From: Oscillospiraceae bacterium
Lineage (GTDB): Bacteria; Bacillota; Clostridia; Oscillospirales; Oscillospiraceae
Reading direction: 5' to 3'
DNA: 64,000 nt
Assembly (NCBI GenBank): GCA_016282135.1
Contig: JAEEKA010000006.1
Location: 1 to 64,000, forward strand
Under the pieces are notes generated by a model. That model had not been told where the DNA came from. It worked only from the letters and a program-made list of their open reading frames with translations, and searched no databases. The position numbers and the translations under genes were made by a program. Positions 9,113 to 16,723 of the stretch are shown here, in pieces. Every line of letters starts with the position of its first letter. Position 1 is the first letter of the stretch.

Positions 9113-9391
9113 TCAGCCGTTCTCTCTCATCTTTGCAAAGCACTCGCTGCAGTACACAGGACGATCGGTCTTGGGCTCAAAGGGAACACGAGCCTCCTTG
9201 CCGCAAGCAGCACAGGTAGCGGTGAAGAACTCTCTGGGGCCACGAACGGCGTTCTTGCGAGCGTCACGGCAGGCCTTGCAGCGCTGGGGCTCATTCTGGA
9301 AGCCTCTCTCAGCGTAGAACTCCTGCTCGCCGGCAGTGAACACGAACTCATTGCCGCACTCTTTGCAAACTAAAGTCTTGTCTTCGAACAT
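9113..9391 (-). CDS. Small double zinc-ribbon protein
   Basis: A 92-residue protein with three or four CxxC pairs: CKECG near 9, CKAC near 38, CAACG near 59 and CSEC near 81. The first half looks like the probable zinc-ribbon domain found in many Firmicutes proteins, and the second half has the RPVYCSECF ending of CxxC zinc ribbons. Such proteins are thought to bind zinc and perhaps nucleic acid, but no function is established. GAGAGG precedes the ATG. It is a single-gene unit with its own promoter, a leader of about 260 bases and its own terminator. Confidence 0.8.
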   Translation of the reverse strand: MFEDKTLVCKECGNEFVFTAGEQEFYAERGFQNEPQRCKACRDARKNAVRGPREFFTATCAACGKEARVPFEPKTDRPVYCSECFAKMRENG

Positions 9392-9651
9392 GGGAAATAC
9401 CTCTCTTTTGGTTGCCTGTCCAATTCTTTCGCGAACATTGGCAGATTTAGAATATGCTAAACGGCTGAACCGTTTTCGCCAAATTTTGATGCGGCCATGA
9501 ACCGATATCGCGGAGCATCTCGCTCCCCGGAAGCGGAAGGCCGACGGACACGAAGAAAGAACGCCTGATCGGTATCCCCGCCGGAAACAAAAACCGTGCT
9601 CGTGTCTGCTGATAGGTCAACTCTGTTTTCAACTATATTTTGGATGACCCG
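9392..9651 (-). promoter_or_regulatory. Long structured leader or small RNA upstream of the zinc-ribbon gene
   Basis: About 260 bases lie between the predicted start of transcription and the ATG, with no convincing gene. Read as minus-strand RNA there are several exact pairings: 9606-9600 with 9553-9547 (7 bases), 9573-9568 with 9506-9501 (6 bases), hairpin 9526-9522/9516-9512, and hairpin 9475-9470/9464-9459. The second pairing joins the loop of the first to a site outside it, so it is a pseudoknot or a mutually exclusive fold. It could be a riboswitch-like leader or a separate small RNA. No known class was recognised. Confidence 0.4.
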
Positions 9652-9657
9652 AAAATT

Positions 9658-9685
9658 ATTATACCACGCAATCATCGTCTGTCAA
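9658..9685 (-). promoter_or_regulatory. Consensus sigma-A promoter for leader and zinc-ribbon gene
   Basis: Minus strand: TTGACA (9685-9680), 16-base spacer ending TGG, TATAAT (9663-9658). Both boxes are perfect and an extended -10 is present, so this should be one of the strongest promoters here. Confidence 0.9.
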
Positions 9686-9782
9686 TAAATTTTTTTCAAA
9701 AACAGCATGTTTTTTCAAAATATGCAGGTACTTGTGGAGAAACAATGAATAGTGCGTGAATATTTATATGGAATATTTTGTA

Positions 9783-10820
9783 TCAAAGCTTCATGGACTG
9801 CTGACCCAGGTACTGAATGCCAAGATGGTCGTATGCCAATTGGGTAACGCAACGCCCACGTGGGGTACGGGAAAGAAAGCCGATTTGCATCAAATAGGGC
9901 TCATACACGTCCTCCAGCGTAACCGCTTCTTCGCCGATGGTGGCAGCCAAAGTCTCCAGACCAACCGGACCGCCGCCGTAGTTCTCAATAATGGCCCGGA
10001 GCATCCGATGATCGATGCGATCAAGCCCCAGTTCATCTATCTCCAACTTCTCCAGAGCGTGGGAGGCCGCCTCGGCGGTAATCACTCCGTCGTAATAGAT
10101 TTGTGCGTAGTCTCGGACACGACGAAGGATCCGATTTGCGATACGCGGAGTTCCGCGGCTTCGGGAGGCGATTTCCCGGGCTCCGTCCGGATCGATTTGC
10201 ATGCCAAAAAGATTGGCGGATCGGGTGACGATCCGGGCAAGTTCTTTCGTCTGATAGAGCTCCAACCGCAGAGAAACACCAAAGCGGTCTCGCAGGGGGG
10301 AAGAAAGCTGTCCTGCTCTGGTGGTTGCGCCGATCAGTGTAAAGCGGGGCAGATCCAGACGAATGGAATTGGCGCTGGGACCCTTGCCCACAATGATGTC
10401 GATGGCAAAGTCCTCCATGGCAGGATAGAGAATCTCCTCCACCACACGGTTAAGACGGTGAATCTCATCGATAAACAAAATGTCTCCAGGATTCAGGTTG
10501 GTCAAAAGAGCAGCCAAATCGCCGGGCTTTTCAATGGCAGGGCCGGAGGTAACGCGAATATTGACGCCCATCTCGTTGGCAATTACGCCTGCCAACGTCG
10601 TCTTGCCCAGCCCCGGGGGACCGTAAAGCAGAACGTGGTCCAGAGGCTCATTTCGCCGCCTGGCTGCCTCAATATAGACCGCAAGGTTTTCCTTTGCCTT
10701 CTCCTGGCCTGTGTAATCCCGGAGGGTTCTGGGGCGCAGGGACAACTCTCCTTCATCCAGAGGCGTTATGGAAGCCGTTACGACCGGTGCCTCGTAATCC
10801 TGCGAAAAGTCGATACTCAT
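9783..10820 (-). CDS. ruvB: Holliday junction branch migration ATPase RuvB
   Basis: Hexameric AAA+ motor that drives branch migration on RuvA-bound Holliday junctions. Walker [10 protein letters not shown] is near residue 66, Walker B DEIHRL near 118, and the arginine-rich sensor [15 protein letters not shown] near 168. A winged-helix DNA-binding end closes with RTPRGR. The 345-residue length is typical. It is third in ruvC-ruvA-ruvB, with GTGAGGAAACGCC before the ATG. Confidence 0.98.
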   Translation of the reverse strand: MSIDFSQDYEAPVVTASITPLDEGELSLRPRTLRDYTGQEKAKENLAVYIEAARRRNEPLDHVLLYGPPGLGKTTLAGVIANEMGVNIRVTSGPAIEKPGDLAALLTNLNPGDILFIDEIHRLNRVVEEILYPAMEDFAIDIIVGKGPSANSIRLDLPRFTLIGATTRAGQLSSPLRDRFGVSLRLELYQTKELARIVTRSANLFGMQIDPDGAREIASRSRGTPRIANRILRRVRDYAQIYYDGVITAEAASHALEKLEIDELGLDRIDHRMLRAIIENYGGGPVGLETLAATIGEEAVTLEDVYEPYLMQIGFLSRTPRGRCVTQLAYDHLGIQYLGQQSMKL

Positions 10821-10830
10821 TGGCGTTTCC

Positions 10831-11436
10831 TCACTTCATGACCATTGCCCGCAGCCCGTAACGGACCAGTTCTTCCACACTCATGTTTTCCGCGTCAGCG
10901 CCTTTCAGCGCGGATGCGGCCTCAGACTGAGAATAACCCAGCTCTGCCAGAGCAGCCGTAGCGAGCGTCACGCGGCTCCCGTCTCCATAGGCGGCAGGGG
11001 CAGGCTGTCCCTCTGCTCCGCCGGAAAAATCCAGGGCTCCGCCGATCTTGTCTTTGAGCTCCAGAATAATCCGCTTGGCACTCTTTGCCCCAACGCCCTT
11101 GGCCCGAGTGATAGATTTTTCATCTCCCGTCAGAATGGCAAGCGTAAGCTGATCCGGCGAAAGAACGGAGAGAATTGCCAATGCGGATGCAGGACCGACG
11201 CCGGTAACACCGGTGAGCTGCTCAAACAGTCGGAGTTCCTCCCGCCCGGAGAACCCGTAGATATCGAAAGCGTCCTCCTTGACGTTCACGTGGGTGTAGA
11301 GGCGGTGTTCCCCCCCAACCCGAAGCTGAGACTGAGTGTAATTGCTGCAATGACATGCATAGCCTACACCGGCACAGTCCACCACGGCCAGGCCGGCCTC
11401 CAGGACGGTGATCCTTCCGTTCAGATAGTAGAACAT
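10831..11436 (-). CDS. ruvA: Holliday junction-binding protein RuvA
   Basis: Tetrameric junction-binding partner of Ruv[14 protein letters not shown] begins the OB-fold. The two helix-hairpin-helix motifs appear as [16 protein letters not shown] near 70 and [16 protein letters not shown] near 108, and the C-terminal RuvB-contact domain has [12 protein letters not shown]. 201 residues, normal size. AAAGGAG precedes the start, with ruvC six bases upstream. Confidence 0.97.
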   Translation of the reverse strand: MFYYLNGRITVLEAGLAVVDCAGVGYACHCSNYTQSQLRVGGEHRLYTHVNVKEDAFDIYGFSGREELRLFEQLTGVTGVGPASALAILSVLSPDQLTLAILTGDEKSITRAKGVGAKSAKRIILELKDKIGGALDFSGGAEGQPAPAAYGDGSRVTLATAALAELGYSQSEAASALKGADAENMSVEELVRYGLRAMVMK

Positions 11437-11442
11437 GAACGC

Positions 11443-11949
11443 TTACTCCTTTTTTTCAGCTTGCAGACGGGCGAGCATAGAGGTCTGGGATCTGGCGTGA
11501 CAGAGTGCAATGGCGATTGCGTCTGCCGCGTCGTCGGGACGAGCAACCTTTTCCATGTGCAGCAGTCGCCGGGTCATGTCCATAACCTGCCGCTTCTCGG
11601 CCTTGCCATAGCCTACCACCGCCTGTTTGACCTGCATGGGGGTGTACTCAAAAATAGGAACACCGGCCTTGGACAAAGCCAGAAGAATCACGCCCCGGCC
11701 ATGGGAAACACCGATACCGGTGGTAATATTATGCCCCCAAAACAGTTCTTCTACAGCGGCTGCATCCGGATCAGTTACCTCTGTCAGCCGAATCAGGTCG
11801 TCATAGAGAATCTCCAGACGTTTTGGAAAGGGCAGGTCTTTTGGCGTCGTCACAACGCCGTATTGCAAAAGCCGCACGCCGGTGTAATCAGTCTGCAGAA
11901 GACCGAAGCCGGTGGTAGCATAGCCCGGATCAATGCCTAAAATCCGCAT
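11443..11949 (-). CDS. ruvC: Holliday junction resolvase RuvC
   Basis: Endonuclease that cuts Holliday junctions symmetrically. MRILGIDPGYATTGFG carries the first catalytic Asp, VEELFWGHN the Glu, and RPDDAADAIAIAL the last acidic pair. The open frame extends to a TTG at 11982, but the family begins at MRILGIDPG, so ATG 11949 (168 residues) is used. That ATG lies one base after the stop of the upstream membrane-protein gene, so translation is likely coupled. Confidence 0.96.
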   Translation of the reverse strand: MRILGIDPGYATTGFGLLQTDYTGVRLLQYGVVTTPKDLPFPKRLEILYDDLIRLTEVTDPDAAAVEELFWGHNITTGIGVSHGRGVILLALSKAGVPIFEYTPMQVKQAVVGYGKAEKRQVMDMTRRLLHMEKVARPDDAADAIAIALCHARSQTSMLARLQAEKKE

Positions 11950-11950
11950 C

Positions 11951-12157
11951 TTATTCTCGAATGATCCCGGAGATCCAGCCAAGATATAAAATCACGCCAA
12001 TGATAACAACAACCGCGAGAATCCACGCCAGCACGCGCGCTCCCTTGGAACGCGGCACATATTCCGGATCATCCCGTTCCAAAACCGGTTCGCCCTCGTC
12101 GATCCGTTCCGGGTCAACCTCTTCCAGGTTTTCCTTGGTTTCTTCGATCTGCGACAT
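11951..12157 (-). CDS. Small acidic single-pass membrane protein
   Basis: 68 residues beginning MSQIEETKENLEEVD: a highly acidic N-terminal half of about 38 residues, a basic SKGAR patch and one membrane helix (VLAWILAVVVIIGVILYLGW), then a short tail. The N-terminus is probably cytoplasmic. GAGGTGA before ATG 12157 sets the start and rejects the longer frame to 12226. It is the first gene of the ruvCAB transcript. No family was recognised. Confidence 0.75.
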   Translation of the reverse strand: MSQIEETKENLEEVDPERIDEGEPVLERDDPEYVPRSKGARVLAWILAVVVIIGVILYLGWISGIIRE

Positions 12158-12175
12158 ATATATCACCTCAAAGTT

Positions 12176-12204
12176 ATGATACCACAAATTCATGCAGAAT
12201 GCAA
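12176..12204 (-). promoter_or_regulatory. Promoter of the small membrane protein-ruvCAB operon
   Basis: Minus strand: TTGCAT (12204-12199), 17-base spacer, TATCAT (12181-12176) with TGG before it. The -35 box lies inside a short heptanucleotide repeat. No LexA-type site was recognised nearby. Confidence 0.75.
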
Positions 12205-12212
12205 GATGCGGG
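12192..12212. repeat. Degenerate heptanucleotide tandem repeat (3 units)
   Basis: Consecutive 7-base units ATGCAGA, ATGCAAG and ATGCGGG, in phase. The second unit supplies the -35 box of the ruv promoter. One of several heptamer arrays in intergenic DNA here. Confidence 0.6.
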
Positions 12213-12256
12213 CAGATATGGAGCATAGAATTTTGACATCAGAGATCAGGTAGACT

Positions 12257-12294
12257 GTAAAATGCAGCGGAGCCGTTTGCTGACGGCCCCGCTG
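12257..12294 (-). terminator. Terminator of the zinc-ribbon membrane protein gene
   Basis: Arms 12283-12294 and 12265-12276 pair over 12 bases with one mismatch. On the minus strand the hairpin is followed by CATTTTAC, a short U-tract. Confidence 0.7.
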
Positions 12295-12302
12295 AACTCC
12301 GC

Positions 12303-13691
12303 CTATTTCTCTTCACATTTCTCCAAGATATCTTCAACGTACTGCTTATCAAAACGGAGGCCATTGACTTCTGAAACTATGATTTCAACAGTATCGTACT
12401 TGTTTTCATAATCAATAGAAGAAAGGACATCCCCGCTGTAGTGGAAGCTGAGCTCAAATCCGCTCTGGGTAGATTGGATGGATTTCAATTTTCCGTCTTC
12501 GATCTCGATCTGGATTTTGAATACCGTGCTTGACATATTTTTGAGTGAGTTTTTCATTTCGTTATAGGAATTGTCATCGAAGCATTCTTTAATCTCATCC
12601 AGAGAATTGGCAAGGAATTTTTGCGGACGGAATTTGATTTCGTAGAAATCTGCTCCGCTTTTTTCAGATTTTTCAATGGTGCAGGACTGATCCATCCACT
12701 CCTTGTCGTTCAGCTTCTCCAGCAAAATATCCGCAGCTTTTTCCAAATTTATATTCTGAGCCGATTCATCATCAGAAGATTCCGGGAGAGGGTTTTCACT
12801 CTTTACCACGGAAAGATTCACTTCACCGACAGTTTCATCGTACTGAAGAACGACTGCCATGCCAGGGCCAACGTCATCCACTCTGTTTGAATCACGAATG
12901 ACTCCGATGGTATTGGTCGGCTCGAACTGCCAACCGGGCTGCCTCTGACTCAGTTCTACGGTTGCGGTATAAACATAGGCGCCGGGCCTGTCGCCGGAAC
13001 GGGTAACCCCGCTGACGTCATCGGCCTGAGTCAGAACGGCAGTCATCACCGAGGCGTATGCGGACCGAATATTGGCAATATCGGTATGCTCACAGCTGCG
13101 CTCAAGTCTGGTAGACGCGGATGGAATCAGCGGAGTAACGTATTCGCGAATGACTCTCTTGACGTCCTTATCGCCGCAAAATGCAAATAAAAGCATAGGC
13201 ATCAAATCGTCGTCTGCGTCGAAATAGCCGCTGGACATTTGGTACTTTCTTCCATCTCCGTCGCCATCGCCGTAATCACGATAACGGAAGAAGTAACCGT
13301 CATAGAAACCGTAAACGCTGCGCCCGTTGTCCGTACAATAGTAGTATTGCAGCGAGGAACTGTCATCATTGACGCAAAAGCTCAATTCATCTGATTCATC
13401 ATAATCCGAAATAACCGCAGTCAATTCTGCGCTGTTCATTTGAAAGGTTTTTTCTAAAGCACGATAAATCTTCTGATAGTCGTTTCCGTCTCCCGGCAGC
13501 AGTATGAGCAAAACAAACAGGGCTGCAGCTGCAAGCAGTGCGAAGGAAACCAGCAGAACGACTGTTTTTGACTTTCGCTTCCCCGCCGGCTGCATTGAGA
13601 CATCGGGTACAGACATTCCCTGCGCCGCGCCGCATTGCGGACAAAAACGCATGTTGTCATTGAGATTGGATCCACAATTATGGCAAAACAT
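12303..13691 (-). CDS. Membrane-anchored zinc-ribbon protein with large extracytoplasmic domain
   Basis: 462 residues. The N-terminal zinc ribbon has CHNCG at 3-7 and CPQCG at 17-21. A basic KRKSK stretch precedes one membrane helix near 43-66 (VVLLVSFALLAAAALFVLLIL). The remaining roughly 390 residues are polar and should lie outside the cell. The layout is common for Firmicutes proteins with unknown roles in envelope sensing or secretion. No enzyme motif was seen. By eye it is richer in A/T than the adjoining genes. AGAGAGGA precedes the ATG. It is flanked by its own terminator and a hairpin-rich upstream region. Confidence 0.75.
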   Translation of the reverse strand: MFCHNCGSNLNDNMRFCPQCGAAQGMSVPDVSMQPAGKRKSKTVVLLVSFALLAAAALFVLLILLPGDGNDYQKIYRALEKTFQMNSAELTAVISDYDESDELSFCVNDDSSSLQYYYCTDNGRSVYGFYDGYFFRYRDYGDGDGDGRKYQMSSGYFDADDDLMPMLLFAFCGDKDVKRVIREYVTPLIPSASTRLERSCEHTDIANIRSAYASVMTAVLTQADDVSGVTRSGDRPGAYVYTATVELSQRQPGWQFEPTNTIGVIRDSNRVDDVGPGMAVVLQYDETVGEVNLSVVKSENPLPESSDDESAQNINLEKAADILLEKLNDKEWMDQSCTIEKSEKSGADFYEIKFRPQKFLANSLDEIKECFDDNSYNEMKNSLKNMSSTVFKIQIEIEDGKLKSIQSTQSGFELSFHYSGDVLSSIDYENKYDTVEIIVSEVNGLRFDKQYVEDILEKCEEK

Positions 13692-13724
13692 AAATACATT
13701 CCTCTCTTTTTCACTCGTTTGTGA

Positions 13725-13789
13725 AACAATTCACTGCCTTCTGTTATCCAACAGTCCCCTGCGGAGAAATGATTTTCTTCGCAGGGGAC
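13725..13789. other. Cluster of intergenic hairpins upstream of the zinc-ribbon membrane gene
   Basis: Three adjacent inverted repeats: GTGAA/TTCAC at 13731-13744 by eye, CTGTT/AACAG at 13741-13754, and a strong pair GTCCCCTGCG (13754-13763)/CGCAGGGGAC (13780-13789) whose inner bases extend the stem further. Neither side carries a clear U-tract, so the role may be regulatory, mRNA stabilising or a weak terminator for the aminotransferase gene. Confidence 0.45.
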
Positions 13790-13862
13790 GAAAAACGAAT
13801 CAGTAGATTAAAACCGCGGACGCAGGCTTTCGGGCAACAAACCAGTCAACTAGTCTGAATAA

Positions 13863-15146
13863 TCACCTCGCCTGTTCCAGCGCGGCCAGCTTCAGACAAA
13901 GGCAGAAGATTTCGATGGCCTGCCGAAGCTCGTCCAGTCCGGGATAGCTGGGGGCGATCCGGATGTTGCTGTCAGCGGGATCCTTGCCGTAGGGATAGGT
14001 CGCCCCGGCGGCGGTCATGGTCACACCGGCCTGCGCGCAGAGTTCCAGCGTGCGCTTGGCAAGACCAGGAAGGGTGTTTACAGAGACAAAGTAGCCGCCC
14101 TTGGGTGACTCCCAGGTGGCAAGCCCCAGAGGCTTAATCTCTTTTTCCAGCGTATCCAGAACGCAGGAGAATTTGGGCCGCAGAACCTCCGCGTGCTTTG
14201 CCATCACCTCGAGAGTATGCGCTTTGTCCTTCAAGAAACGCACATGACGGAGCTGATTAACCTTGTCGTAGGAAATAATCTGATATTTCATGATGCCCTG
14301 CAAATAGGCCTGGTTGGCCTCGCTGGCTGCCATCACACTGATACCGGCGCCGGGGAAGGTAATCTTGGAGGTAGAGGCAAACTCATAGACCATGTCCGCG
14401 TTTCCTTCAGCGGCGCAGAGGCTCAGAATGTCCGGGAAGGGCAGATAGTCGCCGAAGACCTCGTGGACGCAGTAAGCGTTGTCCCAGACCACCGTAAAGT
14501 CAGGTGCGGCGGGACGGAGGGCCGCAATTCGGTCGATAATCTGTTTGGAATAAACAATGCCCTGGGGATTGGAATACTTGGGAACGCACCACATGCCCTT
14601 TATGGTGGGGTCCTTCACCAGATCCTCTACCAGGTCCATATCCGGGCCTTCGACGGTCATGGGAACCGTAATCAGCTCCATCCCAAAGCTCTGAGAAATA
14701 CTGAAATGACGGTCGTAGCCGGGAGCTGGGCAAAGCCACTTGACCACAGGTTCTCTGCACCAGGGGCGAGGGCTGTGCTGCAGACCGTGGGTATAGGCCT
14801 TGGCAATCAGGTCATACATCAACTGAAGACTGGCGGAGCCGCCGATGAAGCACTGCTCCGGCTTGCAGCCAAGTACTTCAGCAAAAAGATTCTTCGCCTC
14901 GGGCAGACCGGACAGATTGCCATAGTTGCGGACGTCCAGACCGTCGCTGACACAGTCTTCCGGATCAGAAAGAACCGTCAGGATATCGGAAACAAGATCC
15001 AACTGTTCCTTCCCAGGCTTTCCACGGGCCATGTTAAGCTTCAGGTTCTTTTCGCAAACGCGGTCAAATTCCTCCTGCAGAGACTTACGGAGGGCTTCCT
15101 TTTCGGGAAGCGTCAGATTCGCAAAGGGTTTCAATGCATTCTCCAT
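13863..15146 (-). CDS. Aspartate aminotransferase, type Ic (PLP fold type I)
   Basis: PLP-dependent transaminase. Visible are NLKLNMARGKPGKEQLDL near 30, YGNLSGLPEAK near 72, WDNAYCVHE (PLP-ring Asp/Tyr) near 225, FASTSKITFPGAG with the Schiff-base lysine near 260, and NIRIAPSYP (substrate Arg) near the end. These fit the MocR-like aminotransferase family that includes type Ic aspartate aminotransferases. The frame reaches a TTG at 15221, but that overlaps the promoter. ATG 15146 is used. TTG 15134, which has a better-spaced GGAG, is an alternative. Substrate is likely aspartate/2-oxoglutarate. Confidence 0.85.
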   Translation of the reverse strand: MENALKPFANLTLPEKEALRKSLQEEFDRVCEKNLKLNMARGKPGKEQLDLVSDILTVLSDPEDCVSDGLDVRNYGNLSGLPEAKNLFAEVLGCKPEQCFIGGSASLQLMYDLIAKAYTHGLQHSPRPWCREPVVKWLCPAPGYDRHFSISQSFGMELITVPMTVEGPDMDLVEDLVKDPTIKGMWCVPKYSNPQGIVYSKQIIDRIAALRPAAPDFTVVWDNAYCVHEVFGDYLPFPDILSLCAAEGNADMVYEFASTSKITFPGAGISVMAASEANQAYLQGIMKYQIISYDKVNQLRHVRFLKDKAHTLEVMAKHAEVLRPKFSCVLDTLEKEIKPLGLATWESPKGGYFVSVNTLPGLAKRTLELCAQAGVTMTAAGATYPYGKDPADSNIRIAPSYPGLDELRQAIEIFCLCLKLAALEQAR

Positions 15147-15192
15147 CCTTTCCCACGTGGCGGCAATTGGGCCACTGAATTGTGACACCTGT

Positions 15193-15221
15193 ATTGTACC
15201 CCACAAAGCGACGGAATGCAA
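15193..15221 (-). promoter_or_regulatory. Promoter of the aminotransferase gene
   Basis: Minus strand: TTGCAT (15221-15216), 17-base spacer, TACAAT (15198-15193). It lies downstream of spoIVA, so the aminotransferase is transcribed separately from the sporulation genes. Confidence 0.8.
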
Positions 15222-15253
15222 GCAGTATTTCCTGAAGCAGGCAGAACGGAAAC

Positions 15254-16723
15254 TTATAGGACCAGGCAGATCAGGCCGTTTGCCCCCTCGTTGACGATGC
15301 GTTCCAAAGCGCGGCGGAGCTTCATCCGCGCATCCTCCGGCAGTCCGGTCATCTTGCCACTCATCCGTTCGCTGACCAGCTCATACAGGTTTTTTCCGAA
15401 AAGATTGCTCTCCCAGATGCTGTCCGACTCCCCTTCTTCCGCTGCGGTCAAATTCTGAACCAGTTCTCTGGCCTGATCCTCTCCTCCCACGATTGGACTG
15501 AGCTCCGCGGCCAGGTCCGCCCGGAGCAGATGAATGGATGGTGCGCTGGCTTGAAGCCGGACACCCCAGGCCCCGCCTTTTTTGATGAGCTCGAGCTTTT
15601 GCAGGGTGAGCTCCGAACGAACAGGCATGACAACGCCGTAGCCGGTGCTCTGTACCTGTTCCAGCGCGGAACGCAGCCGCTCATGCTCCTCCCGAATCTC
15701 CGCGTACCGGGACAGCGTCCTGAGCAGGTCTCCGTCGTTTTCCAGCTTGACCCCGGAACGCTGGGAGAGAATTTCATAGAACAGCGTATCCGGGAGGGTA
15801 AGCGAGAATCGAAGGGTTCCCGTGCCCAAATCGATTTGCGAAAGGCTGCAGCTGGATACAGAGTCCAGCCCTTCCAGCGCCTCGGACAAACGGGCAGCCT
15901 GACAGACCCGTCCCAGCTCGGAAGCTGCCTCCCGGATCGTCTGAAAGATTTCTCGTTTGCAGGGATGGTCCTGTTCCAGCACGTCGAACCAGGAGGGAAA
16001 GCTGAATTCCATGGAATCCGGCGGAAACTGGCCCAGCAGCTCTGTGAGAATCTTCGAAACATCTCCTTTCCCCAGGGTCAGGAGATCGGCGGCCATGACT
16101 GTCGCACCGCTGGAAGCTTCTATCTGACGGACCAGGGCTTCCGTTTCCGCCGACTCCGGCGACGTGGTGTTGAGCAGAACCAGGAACGGCTTTTCTGTGG
16201 CCTGCATATCCCGAATGGCCCGTTCCTCAGCCGCCGTATAGTCCTCCCGAGGAATATCTGTGATTGATCCGTCGGTGGTCACCACCAAACCCACGGTACA
16301 GTGGTTCTCCATCACCTTTTTCGTGCCCAGCTCCGCGGCGTCCGTCATTGGAATCTCATGGTCAAACCAAGGTGTCGTTACCATCCGAGGCTGTCCGTCT
16401 TCCGTTGCCCCTACTGCACCGGGAATCATATACCCAACCGAGTCTATCATTCGAATCGAAAGCTTTGTCTGGCCGTCGGGTGAAATCTCCACGGCCTCCT
16501 CCGGCACGAACTTCGGCTCCGCGGTCATGATAGTCTTTCCGGAGCCGCATTGGGGCAGCTCGTCCCTGGCTCGCTCCCGAACGTAATCGTCGCCGATGTT
16601 GGGCAGAACCAGTTCCTCCATCACACGCTTGACCAGAGTGGACTTCCCGGCCCGCACGGGTCCTGTCACCCCCACGTAGACATTGCCGCCGGTCCTGCGC
16701 CGCATATCTTCATACAAATTCAT
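15254..16723 (-). CDS. spoIVA: Stage IV sporulation protein A (spore coat basement ATPase)
   Basis: SpoIVA polymerises on the forespore surface using ATP and is the base on which the coat is built. The protein opens MNLYEDMRRRTGGNVYVGVTGPVR with Walker A GPVRAGKST, then IDSVGYMIPGAVG and TTDGSITDIPREDY, all characteristic. 489 residues is the usual length, and the C-terminus NEGANGLICLVL fits the conserved insertion end. The ATG overlaps the stop of the SipL gene by four bases, so the two partners are made together in the mother cell. Sigma-E control is expected from the family. Confidence 0.97.
   Translation of the reverse strand: MNLYEDMRRRTGGNVYVGVTGPVRAGKSTLVKRVMEELVLPNIGDDYVRERARDELPQCGSGKTIMTAEPKFVPEEAVEISPDGQTKLSIRMIDSVGYMIPGAVGATEDGQPRMVTTPWFDHEIPMTDAAELGTKKVMENHCTVGLVVTTDGSITDIPREDYTAAEERAIRDMQATEKPFLVLLNTTSPESAETEALVRQIEASSGATVMAADLLTLGKGDVSKILTELLGQFPPDSMEFSFPSWFDVLEQDHPCKREIFQTIREAASELGRVCQAARLSEALEGLDSVSSCSLSQIDLGTGTLRFSLTLPDTLFYEILSQRSGVKLENDGDLLRTLSRYAEIREEHERLRSALEQVQSTGYGVVMPVRSELTLQKLELIKKGGAWGVRLQASAPSIHLLRADLAAELSPIVGGEDQARELVQNLTAAEEGESDSIWESNLFGKNLYELVSERMSGKMTGLPEDARMKLRRALERIVNEGANGLICLVL

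Noticed and set aside
9447..9675. Two short minus-strand frames (about 61 and 72 residues) in the leader
   Set aside because: One starts between the promoter boxes, neither has a ribosome site or family resemblance, and the region shows RNA-like pairing.
13754..13789. Hairpin as aminotransferase terminator
   Set aside because: The stem is strong but no U-tract follows on either strand, so it is listed only as a hairpin.
15147..15221. Longer aminotransferase start at TTG 15221
   Set aside because: The codon overlaps the -35 box of the promoter.
15199..15253. Terminator of spoIVA
   Set aside because: No convincing stem with U-tract was seen before the aminotransferase promoter.
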